In this document: in pieces, positions 8,220-15,510 of the stretch
Position numbering within the stretch: position 1 is the stretch's first letter
Layout of the letters: the number at the start of each line of letters is the position of its first letter
The notes under the pieces: model-generated
Databases searched by the model: none
What the model was told of the DNA's origin: nothing
Seen by the model: only the letters and a program-made list of their open reading frames with translations
Assembly (NCBI GenBank): GCA_900552845.1
Contig: USBC01000015.1
Span: 1 to 19,155, forward strand
Length of the DNA stretch: 19,155 bases
Direction: 5' to 3'
From: an uncultured Oscillospiraceae bacterium
Lineage (GTDB): Bacteria; Bacillota; Clostridia; Oscillospirales; Ruminococcaceae
Translations under genes and position numbers: made by a program

Positions 8220-9332
8220 TTAGTACAGCTCGGTATAGATCTTGATCAAACGGTCGCGATCCAGTTCCACAAAATTATTTGCCATCAGGCGGCCCTGGTT
8301 GGCAATCACGCTGTCGGTGAACTCCTCGATCTGCTCGCGGGTCATGCCGTACTCGTGCAGGGCTTTCTTCTGAATAAGGTTGTTGAGCAGCTTCTCCAGC
8401 TCCTCATAAACGTCCTCTACCTTGCAGCCCAGAATATCGGCAATAAACTTATTGAGCTTCTCGATTTCGCCGTCCTGGCGGATCTCCATATAATTCTTCA
8501 TCACGCCGGTGAACATGGCATAATTGCTCTCGCCGTGCGCTACGTGGAAGGTCGCGCCCAGTGGATAGCTCATGGCATGAACGGCAGCGCAGCCCGCATT
8601 GCCGAAGGCGATACCGGCATACAGGGAAGCCATCAGGAAGTCCTCCAGGAGAGGCATACGCGCCTCCTGACCCTCGGCAGCGATCTTCTTATAGCCGTGC
8701 AGGATCATTTCAATGGCTTTGTAGCCGAACATGCGGGTCATCTCGTTGCCCTTAGGGGAAAGGCTGGATTCTACCGCATGGATCAGCGCGTCGATGGAGC
8801 TGGTGGCAAAGAAGCGGAAGGGCAGTCCGTTCAGCAGCTCAGGAACCAGCACGGCGCTGTCGGCATACATCTCGTCTACCGCCAGGCCCTTCTTGGTGCC
8901 GCGGCTGTTCAGTGCCAGAATGGCAATGTTGGTTACTTCGCTGCCGGTGCCGCAGGTGGTGGGTACCAGTACCAGCTCCTTGTCCTTTACGATCTCGGCC
9001 TTGCCGTCATAAAGGTCAAGAATAGGGGAAACGGTTTTCAGTGCAAACAGCTTGGAAATATCAATGACGGTACCGCCGCCGATGGCGATAACACGCTTAT
9101 GGTCGCCTTTAATATCCTTGTACATGGCTTCAGCCATGTCATCGGAGGGCTCGCCTACGCCGTATTTCTCCTGATACAGCACATCGCAGCCGAGGTTCAG
9201 CTTGCCAAAGAAGGGCTGGTAGATATATTCGTTGGTGATAACAAGGTCACCCTCGCCGATTTTGAATTCCGCAGCAAATTCTTCAGCGGTCTTAAATTTA
9301 TAGATGGTCGGTTTAATAGAAAGCATTTTCAT
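8220..9332 (-). CDS. 4hbD: NAD-dependent 4-hydroxybutyrate dehydrogenase (iron-type ADH)
   Basis: A 370-residue group III (iron-containing) alcohol dehydrogenase. The nucleotide-binding GGGTVIDISK (85-94) and TTCGTGSEVT (125-134) are seen. The metal ligands fit D181, H185 (SIDALIHAVES), H252 and H266 (HAMSYPLG and HVAHGESN), with the spacing of known members. It interconverts succinate semialdehyde and 4-hydroxybutyrate with NAD(H) in the cytoplasm. The substrate is assigned from the family and the adjacent abfD and abfT genes; iron-type dehydrogenases are otherwise promiscuous. Start 9332 is backed by GGGAGGTAAA upstream; an in-frame ATG two codons later is less well placed. It is first in the enzymatic block, after a 183-base hairpin spacer behind the permease. 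Confidence 0.92.
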   Translation of the reverse strand: MKMLSIKPTIYKFKTAEEFAAEFKIGEGDLVITNEYIYQPFFGKLNLGCDVLYQEKYGVGEPSDDMAEAMYKDIKGDHKRVIAIGGGTVIDISKLFALKTVSPILDLYDGKAEIVKDKELVLVPTTCGTGSEVTNIAILALNSRGTKKGLAVDEMYADSAVLVPELLNGLPFRFFATSSIDALIHAVESSLSPKGNEMTRMFGYKAIEMILHGYKKIAAEGQEARMPLLEDFLMASLYAGIAFGNAGCAAVHAMSYPLGATFHVAHGESNYAMFTGVMKNYMEIRQDGEIEKLNKFIADILGCKVEDVYEELEKLLNNLIQKKALHEYGMTREQIEEFTDSVIANQGRLMANNFVELDRDRLIKIYTELY

Positions 9333-9380
9333 GGCGGTTTACCTCCCTTTTCTTTTCTCTTTGGGGCGGCGCGCTTTCGC

Positions 9381-9423
9381 GGAAAGATGGAACTGACCTT
9401 GGGATCATCAGTTCCATCTTTCC
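9381..9423. repeat. Perfect 16-bp inverted repeat, 11-base loop
   Basis: Arms 9381-9396 (GGAAAGATGGAACTGA) and 9408-9423 are exact reverse complements. It lies between the permease and 4-hydroxybutyrate dehydrogenase genes. No U-tract follows on the minus strand, so it should let transcription pass while giving a very stable mRNA hairpin. Confidence 0.82.
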
Positions 9424-9432
9424 CTTGCCCGC

Positions 9433-9474
9433 CGGGAGATGAGCGCGCGCCTCAGTGGGCTATCTCATCTCCCG
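9433..9474. repeat. 11-bp inverted repeat, 20-base loop
   Basis: Arms 9433-9443 (CGGGAGATGAG) and 9464-9474 are exact complements, right beside the 16-bp inverted repeat. Together they form a double hairpin in the 183-base spacer. A short run of T follows on the minus strand only much further on, so terminator function is doubtful. Confidence 0.7.
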
Positions 9475-9515
9475 CGGGTGGGGCGTTTTTCCTTGCGGGG
9501 TAATTTTTTTAATGT

Positions 9516-11048
9516 TTAGCAGCAGCCTTTTTTGTCTTCAGCCGTGAAAACCAGCTCCTCCGGGGTAGGGCCGCCGGGGGTCTTCTTGCGGTTCTTCAGG
9601 TTGATAACTGCCTCGGAGCCGTCAACAACGACCCAGACGATGATACCGACGAGCAGAGCCCAGCCGGGGGTGAAGTAGGTCAGCGCGCCGGCAATAACGC
9701 AGGCGATACCACGGTCATTGGCAGTGGTGCACATACGGATACCGATGTTGCCGCAGGCGAAGGCCTGAACGCCCATGGTGATGCCGAAGAAGATGGCAAA
9801 TGCGGGCTTAATGAGGGTAACCAGCGGCAGAATGAGAACAGAGATTACAGTAGCTGCACGGAAGGTACATACACCGTCCCAGTAGGTGTGCATGGTCTTG
9901 TAGCCTCTCTTATAGCGCTCGGTGATGGTCAACAGACCGGAAGCCCACAGCGGGCCGCACATGGGAACCCAGGGAGCAAAGAGGGACATGATTCCATTAC
10001 GCAGGAAGCTGACCAAGTTGGAACGGCTGGCATCGAAGATAACCTTCTCATCGGGACGATAAGAGGTCGCCTCGGCAACAACTTCCTTCGCCAGTACAAA
10101 GTCGGAGAAGGCGATGATGTAGGTCGCCAGAGCAGAGGGGATCGCCGCCAGGAAGAAGCTCCAGGCAGGGAAGCCCAGTCCGAAGATGGTGAAGTGCTCC
10201 AAAACGAAGCCGAAGCTCAGGGGAGTCAGACCCCACTGAATCTGAGGCAGAGGGATCTCGTGCAGCAGCACGGGAGCCAGAATGATGGCGAACAGCTGGG
10301 CAGGAACTACGCCCTGGTTACGCACTACATTCCAGAAACGGCTCTTGGTCGCCTTGCGGGCAAAGCTGGGGTTGAACAGGAAGAAGTAGGACATCAGAAC
10401 AGCAATGGCAACGGTCCAGGGAGCCTTGGGCATACGGGCGGAGAATACGTTTACCGCAGCCGTTACGCCGGCGCCCAGTACAATACCTGCCTTGATGCCC
10501 ATTGGCACGGCATCAACAAGCTTGCGTCCGATACCCGTTGCACCCATGATGAGGAAGCTGAGAGCAACCAGCATCTGCAGGGCGATCATTGCATAAATAC
10601 GGTCAACCTGTCCGGTCGCATAGTTGGGCAGATCCCACTGCTGCAGGAACTTCAGGGTCAGGGGCAGCGCGGGGGTGATCCAGCCGGGTACTACGGGGTC
10701 GCCCAGCAGAGAGGGCAGATAGTAGCAGATTGCGTTCAGAACACCAAAGGTCAAAGCCATCAGGAATACGCCGTTCTCATCGAAGCCCAAGGCCGCGATG
10801 TTTGCGGGGTCGTCCAAGCCAAAGGTGGTCATCGTGGTGGTAACGCCGGCGCCCAGGCAGGCAACGCCCAGGAACATGGCGGCAGCCATCTCGGTCCAGG
10901 ACCACTCATGGTGGATTAAGGGGATACGGATCTTGAAGGGGCCGACTTTGATACCGGGCTGTTCTTCACCGTAAGCACGCTTTTTCAGCGGAAACTTACC
11001 GGTCATAAAGCCTTCCGGTACCGCAACTTTCTTCTCGGTTTCGGTCAT
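9516..11048 (-). CDS. Multi-spanning permease, possibly NCS2/SLC23-like
   Basis: A 510-residue membrane protein with roughly 12-14 hydrophobic segments from about residue 50 to 480, a charged N-terminal tail and a C terminus ending in KKGCC. The segment VDAVPMGIKAGIVLGAGVTAAVNVF resembles the proline/glycine helix after the first repeat in NCS2 nucleobase permeases. PALPLTLKF and the long loop DFVLAKEVVAEATSYRPDEK also recall that superfamily, but I see no diagnostic signature, so the family call is weak. Start 11048 has GAGGAGGAA upstream; an earlier ATG at 11120 lacks a good site. It is the first gene behind the sigma-A promoter at 11209-11237, so its substrate is probably one the operon degrades or exchanges, such as 4-hydroxybutyrate, a lactone or succinate. 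This is inference; another secondary carrier family is possible. Confidence 0.7.
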   Translation of the reverse strand: MTETEKKVAVPEGFMTGKFPLKKRAYGEEQPGIKVGPFKIRIPLIHHEWSWTEMAAAMFLGVACLGAGVTTTMTTFGLDDPANIAALGFDENGVFLMALTFGVLNAICYYLPSLLGDPVVPGWITPALPLTLKFLQQWDLPNYATGQVDRIYAMIALQMLVALSFLIMGATGIGRKLVDAVPMGIKAGIVLGAGVTAAVNVFSARMPKAPWTVAIAVLMSYFFLFNPSFARKATKSRFWNVVRNQGVVPAQLFAIILAPVLLHEIPLPQIQWGLTPLSFGFVLEHFTIFGLGFPAWSFFLAAIPSALATYIIAFSDFVLAKEVVAEATSYRPDEKVIFDASRSNLVSFLRNGIMSLFAPWVPMCGPLWASGLLTITERYKRGYKTMHTYWDGVCTFRAATVISVLILPLVTLIKPAFAIFFGITMGVQAFACGNIGIRMCTTANDRGIACVIAGALTYFTPGWALLVGIIVWVVVDGSEAVINLKNRKKTPGGPTPEELVFTAEDKKGCC

Positions 11049-11208
11049 GTGAAGATTCCTCCTCGTTACAGTTTTTCTTGTGGCAACTCCTCTTGCGGAA
11101 CAGCAGCTCACCTGTCCCAATCAGGCGGCAGCTTTTCCGCAGCTTACACGGTTAAGCGGGTATCTCCTCGAAAACGACGGTACACACCGTCCCCCGCTTC
11201 CATTTTCG

Positions 11209-11237
11209 ATTATATCCGGCAGGTTTCGGCTTGTAAA
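11209..11237 (-). promoter_or_regulatory. Sigma-A promoter for the permease-abf operon
   Basis: On the minus strand TTTACA (11232-11237) and TATAAT (11209-11214) are separated by exactly 17 bases. The start point would be near 11202, leaving a leader of about 154 bases before the permease ATG at 11048. It is the best promoter upstream of the train. Confidence 0.8.
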
Positions 11238-11354
11238 CCGCCCGCAGGAAAGTTTGGCAGGGGTGTGATTTTGGCGGATTTTTCTTTGTTCACTTTTCCT
11301 TTTGGCACTTTTGCGGTTTCCGGCGTTTCACAGGAATTTTAAGAACAAAATGTC

Positions 11355-11402
11355 AAAAAAACGGGAGCGCCCGTTGCAATAGCGCAACAGTTGCTCCCGT
11401 TT
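11355..11402 (-). terminator. Intrinsic terminator after the PAS-AAA+ regulator gene
   Basis: On the minus strand AAACGGGAGC (about 11393-11402) pairs with GCTCCCGTTT (about 11359-11368) and is followed by a run of seven T. The loop contains a nested GTTGC-N6-GCAAC dyad. It should end the regulator transcript and separate it from the catabolic operon. Confidence 0.8.
11373..11388. promoter_or_regulatory. GTTGC-N6-GCAAC dyad inside the terminator loop
   Basis: GTTGC (11373-11377) and GCAAC (11384-11388) flank AATAGC. The same arm and spacing recur at 16204-16217 and 16341-16362. It lies about 170-185 bases upstream of the predicted operon start point, a fair distance for an enhancer-type activator site, but it may be only the inner terminator stem. 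Confidence 0.4.
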
Positions 11403-11482
11403 GTAAAATTTTTTTAATTTGATTTTCCGCTTGAAACAGGAACTTTTTTGTTCATTCGTTAATTTTTTTTGAACAAAAACGG

Positions 11483-11518
11483 TTTGTTGCAGTTTTGCGC
11501 ATTGTTGCGTTTTTGCAG
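11483..11518. promoter_or_regulatory. Two tandem TTGTTGC half-dyads, 18 bases apart
   Basis: TTTGTTGC-AGTTTT-GCGC begins at 11483 and ATTGTTGC-GTTTTT-GCAG at 11501, just past the regulator's stop. Both have a full left arm and a partial right arm with a 6-base spacer. They are candidate binding sites of the Fis-type regulator encoded next door; this is inference from repetition only. Confidence 0.4.
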
Positions 11519-11519
11519 C

Positions 11520-12959
11520 TTACTCCCGCTCCTGCTCCAGCTTTTTGCGCTTGCGCACAAAGGTGGAAGCGTCCATGCCAAGGCTGCGGGCAGCGTCCCG
11601 CACGTTCCCGTAGCGGCTGTACGCCCGCCGGATATAGCTGATCTCCAGCTGCTCCACCAGCTTGTGCAGGTTTACCCGTTCAAAGTACTCCTCGCTCTCC
11701 TTCTGACTGATGGTAATGTCGGTGGTAATGGGCAACTCCTCCGGTTGAATGACGTTGTTCTTGGAAAGGATCATCAGCCGCTCCACCACATTGTGCAGCT
11801 CACGGATATTGCCGGGCCAGTTGTAGCTCTGCATACAGATGATGGTCTCCGGTGCAAAGCGTTTTTTCTGGTGGTATTTTTTGTTCATTTCCGCCACATG
11901 CGCCGTCACAATGTAGGGAATATCCTCGCGGCGCTCCCGCAGGGGCGGCACATTGATGGGCAGTACGCTTAGGGCATAGTACAGATCCTCCCGGAACTTC
12001 TTTTCCCGCACCAGTTCCATCAGGTCGGCGCTGGTGGAGGCAATGATCCGTAAATCACAGGGCTTATCGGAGCCATAGCCCAGCGGTCTCAGCCGCCGCC
12101 GCTTGATGACTGAGTAAAGACGGGTCTGGCACTCGTGGTTCAGCTGCTCCACCTCGTCCAGAAAAATAACGCCGTGATTTGCTTGCTCCAGCACACCGGT
12201 CTTGCCCTGTGGGTATTCCGGCGAAACGCCGGGGCCCAATCCGAACAGATCGGCAACCATACTGTCGTCAGGCAGCGAGGCGCACGGCACTGTAATGTAG
12301 CTTTCCTTGCGGCGCTTGCTTCTGGCATAGATATACTCCGAAAGGGCGCCCTTGCCCACGCCTACCTCGCCCTGCAGCAGCACCGGCACCTCCATTTGGG
12401 CGGCACGGTTCAGCAAATTGATGACATTCTGCATGCTCTTGTCATGGAAGATCAGGCTGGATGGGCTGCGGTCCTGCCGGTTGCGTGCTGCCTCCAGCTC
12501 GGCAGAATACAGCCGGTTGCGCTCCTCGCTCTGCTCCAACTGCTCCTTCAGCGAATACAGCTCGGTCACATCACGGACATTGGTGACCACCATGACGATG
12601 TTGCTTTCGGCATCAAAAACCGGCGTGCTGGTGATGATGGCGCGCTTGCCGGTCTTGAAAAGCTGCTCCATCGTCACCGATTCGCGGCGCTCCAGCGCCA
12701 GCAGCGTACCAGATGCCGAAATCACACGGCTCTCCACCAGCTCCGCCATGCTGCGTCCCACCATCTCCTCCTTGTGCAAACCGCTGATGGTCTCGTAGCT
12801 TTTGTTCAGTGTCAGGGTGATTGCATTGCCGTCTGCGATATAAATGCCATCGTAAGATGACTCAAAAATCACCTCGAACCAGTTGCCCTGCCGCCCGAAA
12901 AAGGGATCCCCCGCCCCGTTTTCCGGCATTCGCAGCACGGTCGGTTGTCGTTTTGCCAT
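11520..12959 (-). CDS. PAS-AAA+-Fis regulator, sigma-54-activator-like but without GAFTGA
   Basis: A 479-residue regulator: PAS sensor domain (about 25-135), coiled linker (135-160), AAA+ domain (about 170-400) and a Fis-type helix-turn-helix at 448-472 (GNVRDAARSLGMDASTFVRK). Walker A is GEVGVGKG (197-204, K203) and Walker B is VIFLDE (264-269). The loop that should read GAFTGA reads GVSPEY (244-249), so the Phe and Thr that contact sigma-54 are missing. The usual second Arg of the finger segment is Ala (FREDLYYAL, 322-330). Members lacking GAFTGA, such as TyrR, act at sigma-70 promoters, so it likely controls the adjacent operon without sigma-54. The PAS ligand may be a pathway acid. Start 12959 has GGGAGGAAAG upstream; the in-frame ATG at 13019 is less supported. 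Confidence 0.9.
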   Translation of the reverse strand: MAKRQPTVLRMPENGAGDPFFGRQGNWFEVIFESSYDGIYIADGNAITLTLNKSYETISGLHKEEMVGRSMAELVESRVISASGTLLALERRESVTMEQLFKTGKRAIITSTPVFDAESNIVMVVTNVRDVTELYSLKEQLEQSEERNRLYSAELEAARNRQDRSPSSLIFHDKSMQNVINLLNRAAQMEVPVLLQGEVGVGKGALSEYIYARSKRRKESYITVPCASLPDDSMVADLFGLGPGVSPEYPQGKTGVLEQANHGVIFLDEVEQLNHECQTRLYSVIKRRRLRPLGYGSDKPCDLRIIASTSADLMELVREKKFREDLYYALSVLPINVPPLRERREDIPYIVTAHVAEMNKKYHQKKRFAPETIICMQSYNWPGNIRELHNVVERLMILSKNNVIQPEELPITTDITISQKESEEYFERVNLHKLVEQLEISYIRRAYSRYGNVRDAARSLGMDASTFVRKRKKLEQERE

Positions 12960-13050
12960 GCCCTTTCCTCCCATCTCTGGTCCGCTCTCCGGCGGGTCTT
13001 TCGTTATCAGGGTTGCCAAGGTATTTCTTCCTCCGCCGCTTTATGGCGCG

Positions 13051-13113
13051 GCGCCCTCCGCTCACCGTCGGGACTGCCGCCCCTGCGGGGCGGTCAGCCC
13101 TCCCCCGCTGCGG
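13051..13113. repeat. GC-rich dispersed intergenic repeat, copy 2
   Basis: Related to 4547-4610 through ordered blocks CCCTCCGCTC, TCGGG, CTG, CAGCCCTC and CCGCTGCGG. The middle forms a hairpin CCGCCCC-TGC-GGGGCGG. It lies between the membrane-protein gene at 13162 and the regulator gene; no U-tract follows, so the two may still be cotranscribed. Confidence 0.5.
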
Positions 13114-13161
13114 TCGCCGCGCCGCAGCTTCCTTGCGTCCGACGGATTTTCAGCGGTATTT

Positions 13162-13887
13162 TTATTCCTCAGTCTCCTCCTGCTGTCCGGCGGCTCCGGT
13201 GCCCTTGGCAGCGGATTTTGCCGCCTTTGCCGCTGCTTTTTCCTCCTTGCGGCGTGCCGCCGCCTCCTTTTCGGTCTTGCGGCGGTTGCGGCGCGCTTCC
13301 ATCTCCATCTTCTCCACCGTCGCCAGATCGTAGTCGGCGTTCAGGTCGAGGAACGGCTCGGCATTCTCGCCGGCTATGCGCTTCAGCAGGGTGGCGCGGT
13401 GCTTGAGCTGCTCGGTGTAGAAGCTCTCAAAGGCATTGATTCGGTTCTGGTCGCTGATGGTCTTGGGGTCGGCGCAGCCCTCCAGAAACACGTTGGTCAC
13501 ATAGCAGATCTGCCGGATCGGGTCAGCAAACAGCTCCCGGTTGCGGCGATGGCTGCGGCAGCGGTAGCACAGTTCGGCGCTTGCCTCCTCCATTTCGCCG
13601 TACAGCTCCGCCAAATGACGGGTCGTACCCCGTTTCATCAGCTTTTGCAGCTCCTCTGGCTGCTCCGATACCGGCAGCGCCTGCATCACCCCAGCCTTTT
13701 TTTGGGTGGCAAGCACCGCCTTGGGCGCCCGCCCGCCCGGAAGAACATAATTGGACAGCTTGCAAAAAGCCTGCGCAAAGCGGTCGATCATGTGACGCAT
13801 TTCCTTTTCGCCGCGCTTGCTGAAAATAAAGCACATGATGATGGCGAAGATCATCACTGCATAGCCGACACGAATCACCCACTGCAT
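13162..13887 (-). CDS. Single-span membrane protein with charged coiled-coil tail, unknown
   Basis: A 241-residue protein with one N-terminal hydrophobic segment (WVIRVGYAVMIFAIIMCFIF, about 3-22) followed by KRGEK, so it is probably anchored with the bulk in the cytoplasm. Residues about 80-190 are helical, with several cysteines (ELCYRCRSH, RQICYV, LEGC). The C-terminal 55 residues are a Lys/Ala/Glu/Arg-rich coiled coil ending EETEE. I recognise no family. Start 13887 is strongly supported by AAGGAGGT at ideal spacing; the longer frame to 13938 is not. It lies upstream of the regulator on the same strand, with a repeat-filled gap of about 200 bases, so cotranscription is possible. Its alanine/glutamate-rich tail resembles that of the divergent membrane gene at 14191. 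Confidence 0.75.
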   Translation of the reverse strand: MQWVIRVGYAVMIFAIIMCFIFSKRGEKEMRHMIDRFAQAFCKLSNYVLPGGRAPKAVLATQKKAGVMQALPVSEQPEELQKLMKRGTTRHLAELYGEMEEASAELCYRCRSHRRNRELFADPIRQICYVTNVFLEGCADPKTISDQNRINAFESFYTEQLKHRATLLKRIAGENAEPFLDLNADYDLATVEKMEMEARRNRRKTEKEAAARRKEEKAAAKAAKSAAKGTGAAGQQEETEE

Positions 13888-14190
13888 GGAAAAACCTCCT
13901 TCAATTTTACGGACGGAGCTCATTTGCCGCCCCTGCATTATTTGCCGCCGGAGGGCGGCCGCCCTGCCGGAGAATAGCCGAATTTGTGAAAAAACTTGCC
14001 AAGGGAAAAGTCGTATGTTACACTATGGTCGAATTCGGGCGTCCGATGCCGGCAGAAAACCATCTCCCACTAATCCGTCCGAATCGACTGAAATTTGCAG
14101 TAAAAGTGTTGAATTCACACAAAGCTTTACAAAAAATTTACAAACCTGCTCCCATTTTCATCTGCGAATGCGAAAAGAGGTAAAAACGCT
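13888..14190. other. Divergent intergenic region
   Basis: These 303 bases separate the minus-strand gene at 13887 from the plus-strand gene at 14191. A 14-bp palindrome AGGGCGGCCGCCCT lies at 13952-13965 and TTTGCCGCC is repeated at 13923 and 13941. A plausible plus-strand promoter is listed separately; I found no clear promoter for the minus gene. Confidence 0.5.
13996..14024 (+). promoter_or_regulatory. Candidate sigma-A promoter for 14191-15169
   Basis: TTGCCA (13996-14001) and TACACT (14019-14024) are 17 bases apart. The leader to the ATG at 14191 would be about 160 bases. The -10 box is imperfect, so confidence is moderate. Confidence 0.45.
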
Positions 14191-14841
14191 ATGGAAAAGA
14201 ACACCGCCCCACGCGCCCGTTTTGTTGCCGCCATTCTCCTGTTCGTCGCAGTCATCGCCGGCGATCTGGTGCTGAGCCGGGATTATCTGACGCAGGGACT
14301 TTACGCCATTCCCGCCTTTTTGATCTTCGAGTTGGTCATGCTGTTCCTGCTGGTGGTCGGCATCTTTCTGTTCTGCAACCGCCGCGGGCTGGACAGCAAC
14401 AAAAAGCTGCTGCTCGGCTTTGGCTTTTTCCTGGTCTGGTGCGCTGCAACAGTCCTCTGGTTTGCCGACTATAAAGCCCTGTACCTTTCCACCCTGAATA
14501 CCGAATACCCCAGCTACGGTGCAGCCATCACCTGCCTGAAGCTGGTGATGGTGCTGTGCGGTTTGACCGCTTTGATTCCGGTCGCGCCCGCGCCCACGGG
14601 CCGCGAGTATGCACACGGGCTGGCGCGCGCGTATGAAAAGCAAAACATCGAGCAGGCAAAGAACGCTGCCGAGGAAGCCCAAAAGGATCTGGAGCGGCGG
14701 GTGGAACAGCTGCGCAGCAGCCTTTCTGCGGAGGAGCTGGAGGCGCTGATGGCAAAGCTGCAAACCGAAAAGCCTGCCGATACCGCCGATGCCCCTGCCG
14801 AGGCTTCCGCCAAGCGACCTGAAGCCATGGAGGAAAAGTGA
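14191..14841 (+). CDS. Four-helix membrane protein with cytoplasmic coiled coil, unknown
   Basis: A 216-residue protein with four hydrophobic segments: about residues 11-28, 38-62, 74-91 and 109-130. A charged C-terminal region follows, with a coiled coil (about 145-190; EKQNIEQAKNAAEEAQKDLERRVEQLRSSLSAEELEALMAKLQ) and an Ala/Glu/Pro-rich tail. I do not recognise the family. AGAGG about 10 bases upstream supports the ATG at 14191. The next gene starts one base after its stop, so the two form a tight operon and perhaps a membrane complex. The four-span plus coiled-coil plan could serve an envelope or scaffolding role, but nothing in sequence fixes this. Confidence 0.75.
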   Translation: MEKNTAPRARFVAAILLFVAVIAGDLVLSRDYLTQGLYAIPAFLIFELVMLFLLVVGIFLFCNRRGLDSNKKLLLGFGFFLVWCAATVLWFADYKALYLSTLNTEYPSYGAAITCLKLVMVLCGLTALIPVAPAPTGREYAHGLARAYEKQNIEQAKNAAEEAQKDLERRVEQLRSSLSAEELEALMAKLQTEKPADTADAPAEASAKRPEAMEEK

Positions 14842-14842
14842 T

Positions 14843-15169
14843 ATGTTCCTGATTCGTACACTGCTTTCGCAAGGAACGATCCTGTGCATTGTGCTGCTGG
14901 CGGTGACGCTTGATGTGGGCTTTTCCGCCGGCAAGCCGACTGCCAAGCCCTATGTGATCCCGCTGGTGCTGGCAGCCTGTCTGCTGCTGTTTGGCGGCAT
15001 GGAGCTGCTGAGCCGCGGGAACGACCCCGCCGGTGAAGTCACCGCCGCCATGTTCTTCGGCTGGCTGGGGCTGCTGGGCGCTCTTGGTGCAGTGGTCGCG
15101 CTGGTTTCCCGCGCCATCAAGCTGCGTTGGCTGAAAAAGCAGGAGCAGGAGGAAAAGATCCAGCTGTAA
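14843..15169 (+). CDS. Small three-helix membrane protein, unknown
   Basis: A 108-residue protein with three predicted membrane segments (about 10-26, 37-57, 68-92) and a basic then acidic tail (RWLKKQEQEEKIQL). No family is recognised. The ATG at 14843 follows the preceding stop by one base and is served by AGGA inside the upstream gene's last codons. A longer in-frame ATG at 14789 would overlap that gene extensively. A strong terminator stands right after it, so 14191-15169 is a complete two-gene unit. Confidence 0.72.
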   Translation: MFLIRTLLSQGTILCIVLLAVTLDVGFSAGKPTAKPYVIPLVLAACLLLFGGMELLSRGNDPAGEVTAAMFFGWLGLLGALGAVVALVSRAIKLRWLKKQEQEEKIQL

Positions 15170-15185
15170 ACAAAGCGATAAAGCG

Positions 15186-15233
15186 ACGACCCGAAGCGGC
15201 TCCCGATGGGAGCGCGGCGACGGGTCGTTTTTT
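15186..15233 (+). terminator. Intrinsic terminator of the two-gene membrane operon
   Basis: ACGACCCG (15186-15193) pairs with CGGGTCGT (15221-15228), with an inner hairpin GCTCCC-GAT-GGGAGC and a run of six T immediately after. Confidence 0.88.
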
Positions 15234-15285
15234 GTTCCCGTCGGATCGTAAAGCTATGCGGGGGATATGCGTGAAAGTTTTCGGT

Positions 15286-15453
15286 CAAGCCTTTTCCAAA
15301 AGGCTTGCGAAATCCAAAGGCAGCGCCTTTGGTCGCCCGTCGCAACGGGCGAAATCCTTTTTCCGGAGGGCGCTCCGAAAGGGGTTGAATTTGCAAAATG
15401 ATTCGGTGGATCGTTTTGCAAAGAGGGGGAACCCTGCAAGAGAGGGTTCCCCC
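15286..15453. repeat. Array of six adjacent hairpins
   Basis: Six stems lie nearly end to end: CAAGCCTTTT/AAAAGGCTTG (15286-15307); CCAAAGGC/GCCTTTGG (15314-15332); TCGCCCGT/ACGGGCGA (15333-15352); CGGAG/CTCCG (15364-15377); TTTGCAAAA/TTTTGCAAA (15390-15422); and GGGGGAACCCT/AGGGTTCCCCC (15425-15453). All arms match exactly. Confidence 0.8.
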
Positions 15454-15510
15454 TTACTTGCGAATTTTACTAACTATCCTTTCACCGAGCAGGTGAAAAC
15501 CGCTTATTTA

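Larger units (their letters stand above)
11049..11519. other. Control region of the 4-hydroxybutyrate gene train
   Basis: These 471 bases carry, on the minus strand, the regulator's terminator, a sigma-A promoter and a leader of about 150 bases. TTGC-N6-GCAA dyads occur near 11373 and 11483-11518. The leader holds a small hairpin GACGGT-GTGT-ACCGTC and a direct repeat of AAGCTGC. No sigma-54 -24/-12 pair was found. No gene is visible. Confidence 0.7.

Noticed and set aside
6525..9503. 992-residue plus-strand open frame
   Set aside because: It lies antisense to 4hbD and abfD, whose proteins show all family motifs. The frame exists because of codon bias on the other strand and has no ribosome site.
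11127..11245. Weak GG-N10-GC matches on the minus strand
   Set aside because: They match only the two dinucleotides and none of the flanking consensus; the sigma-A promoter in the same stretch is far better.
11302..11315. TGGCAC followed by TTGC on the plus strand, sigma-54-like; the same string also near 16301
   Set aside because: Only 7 bases lie between GG and GC where sigma-54 needs 10, and the orientation points away from the operon.
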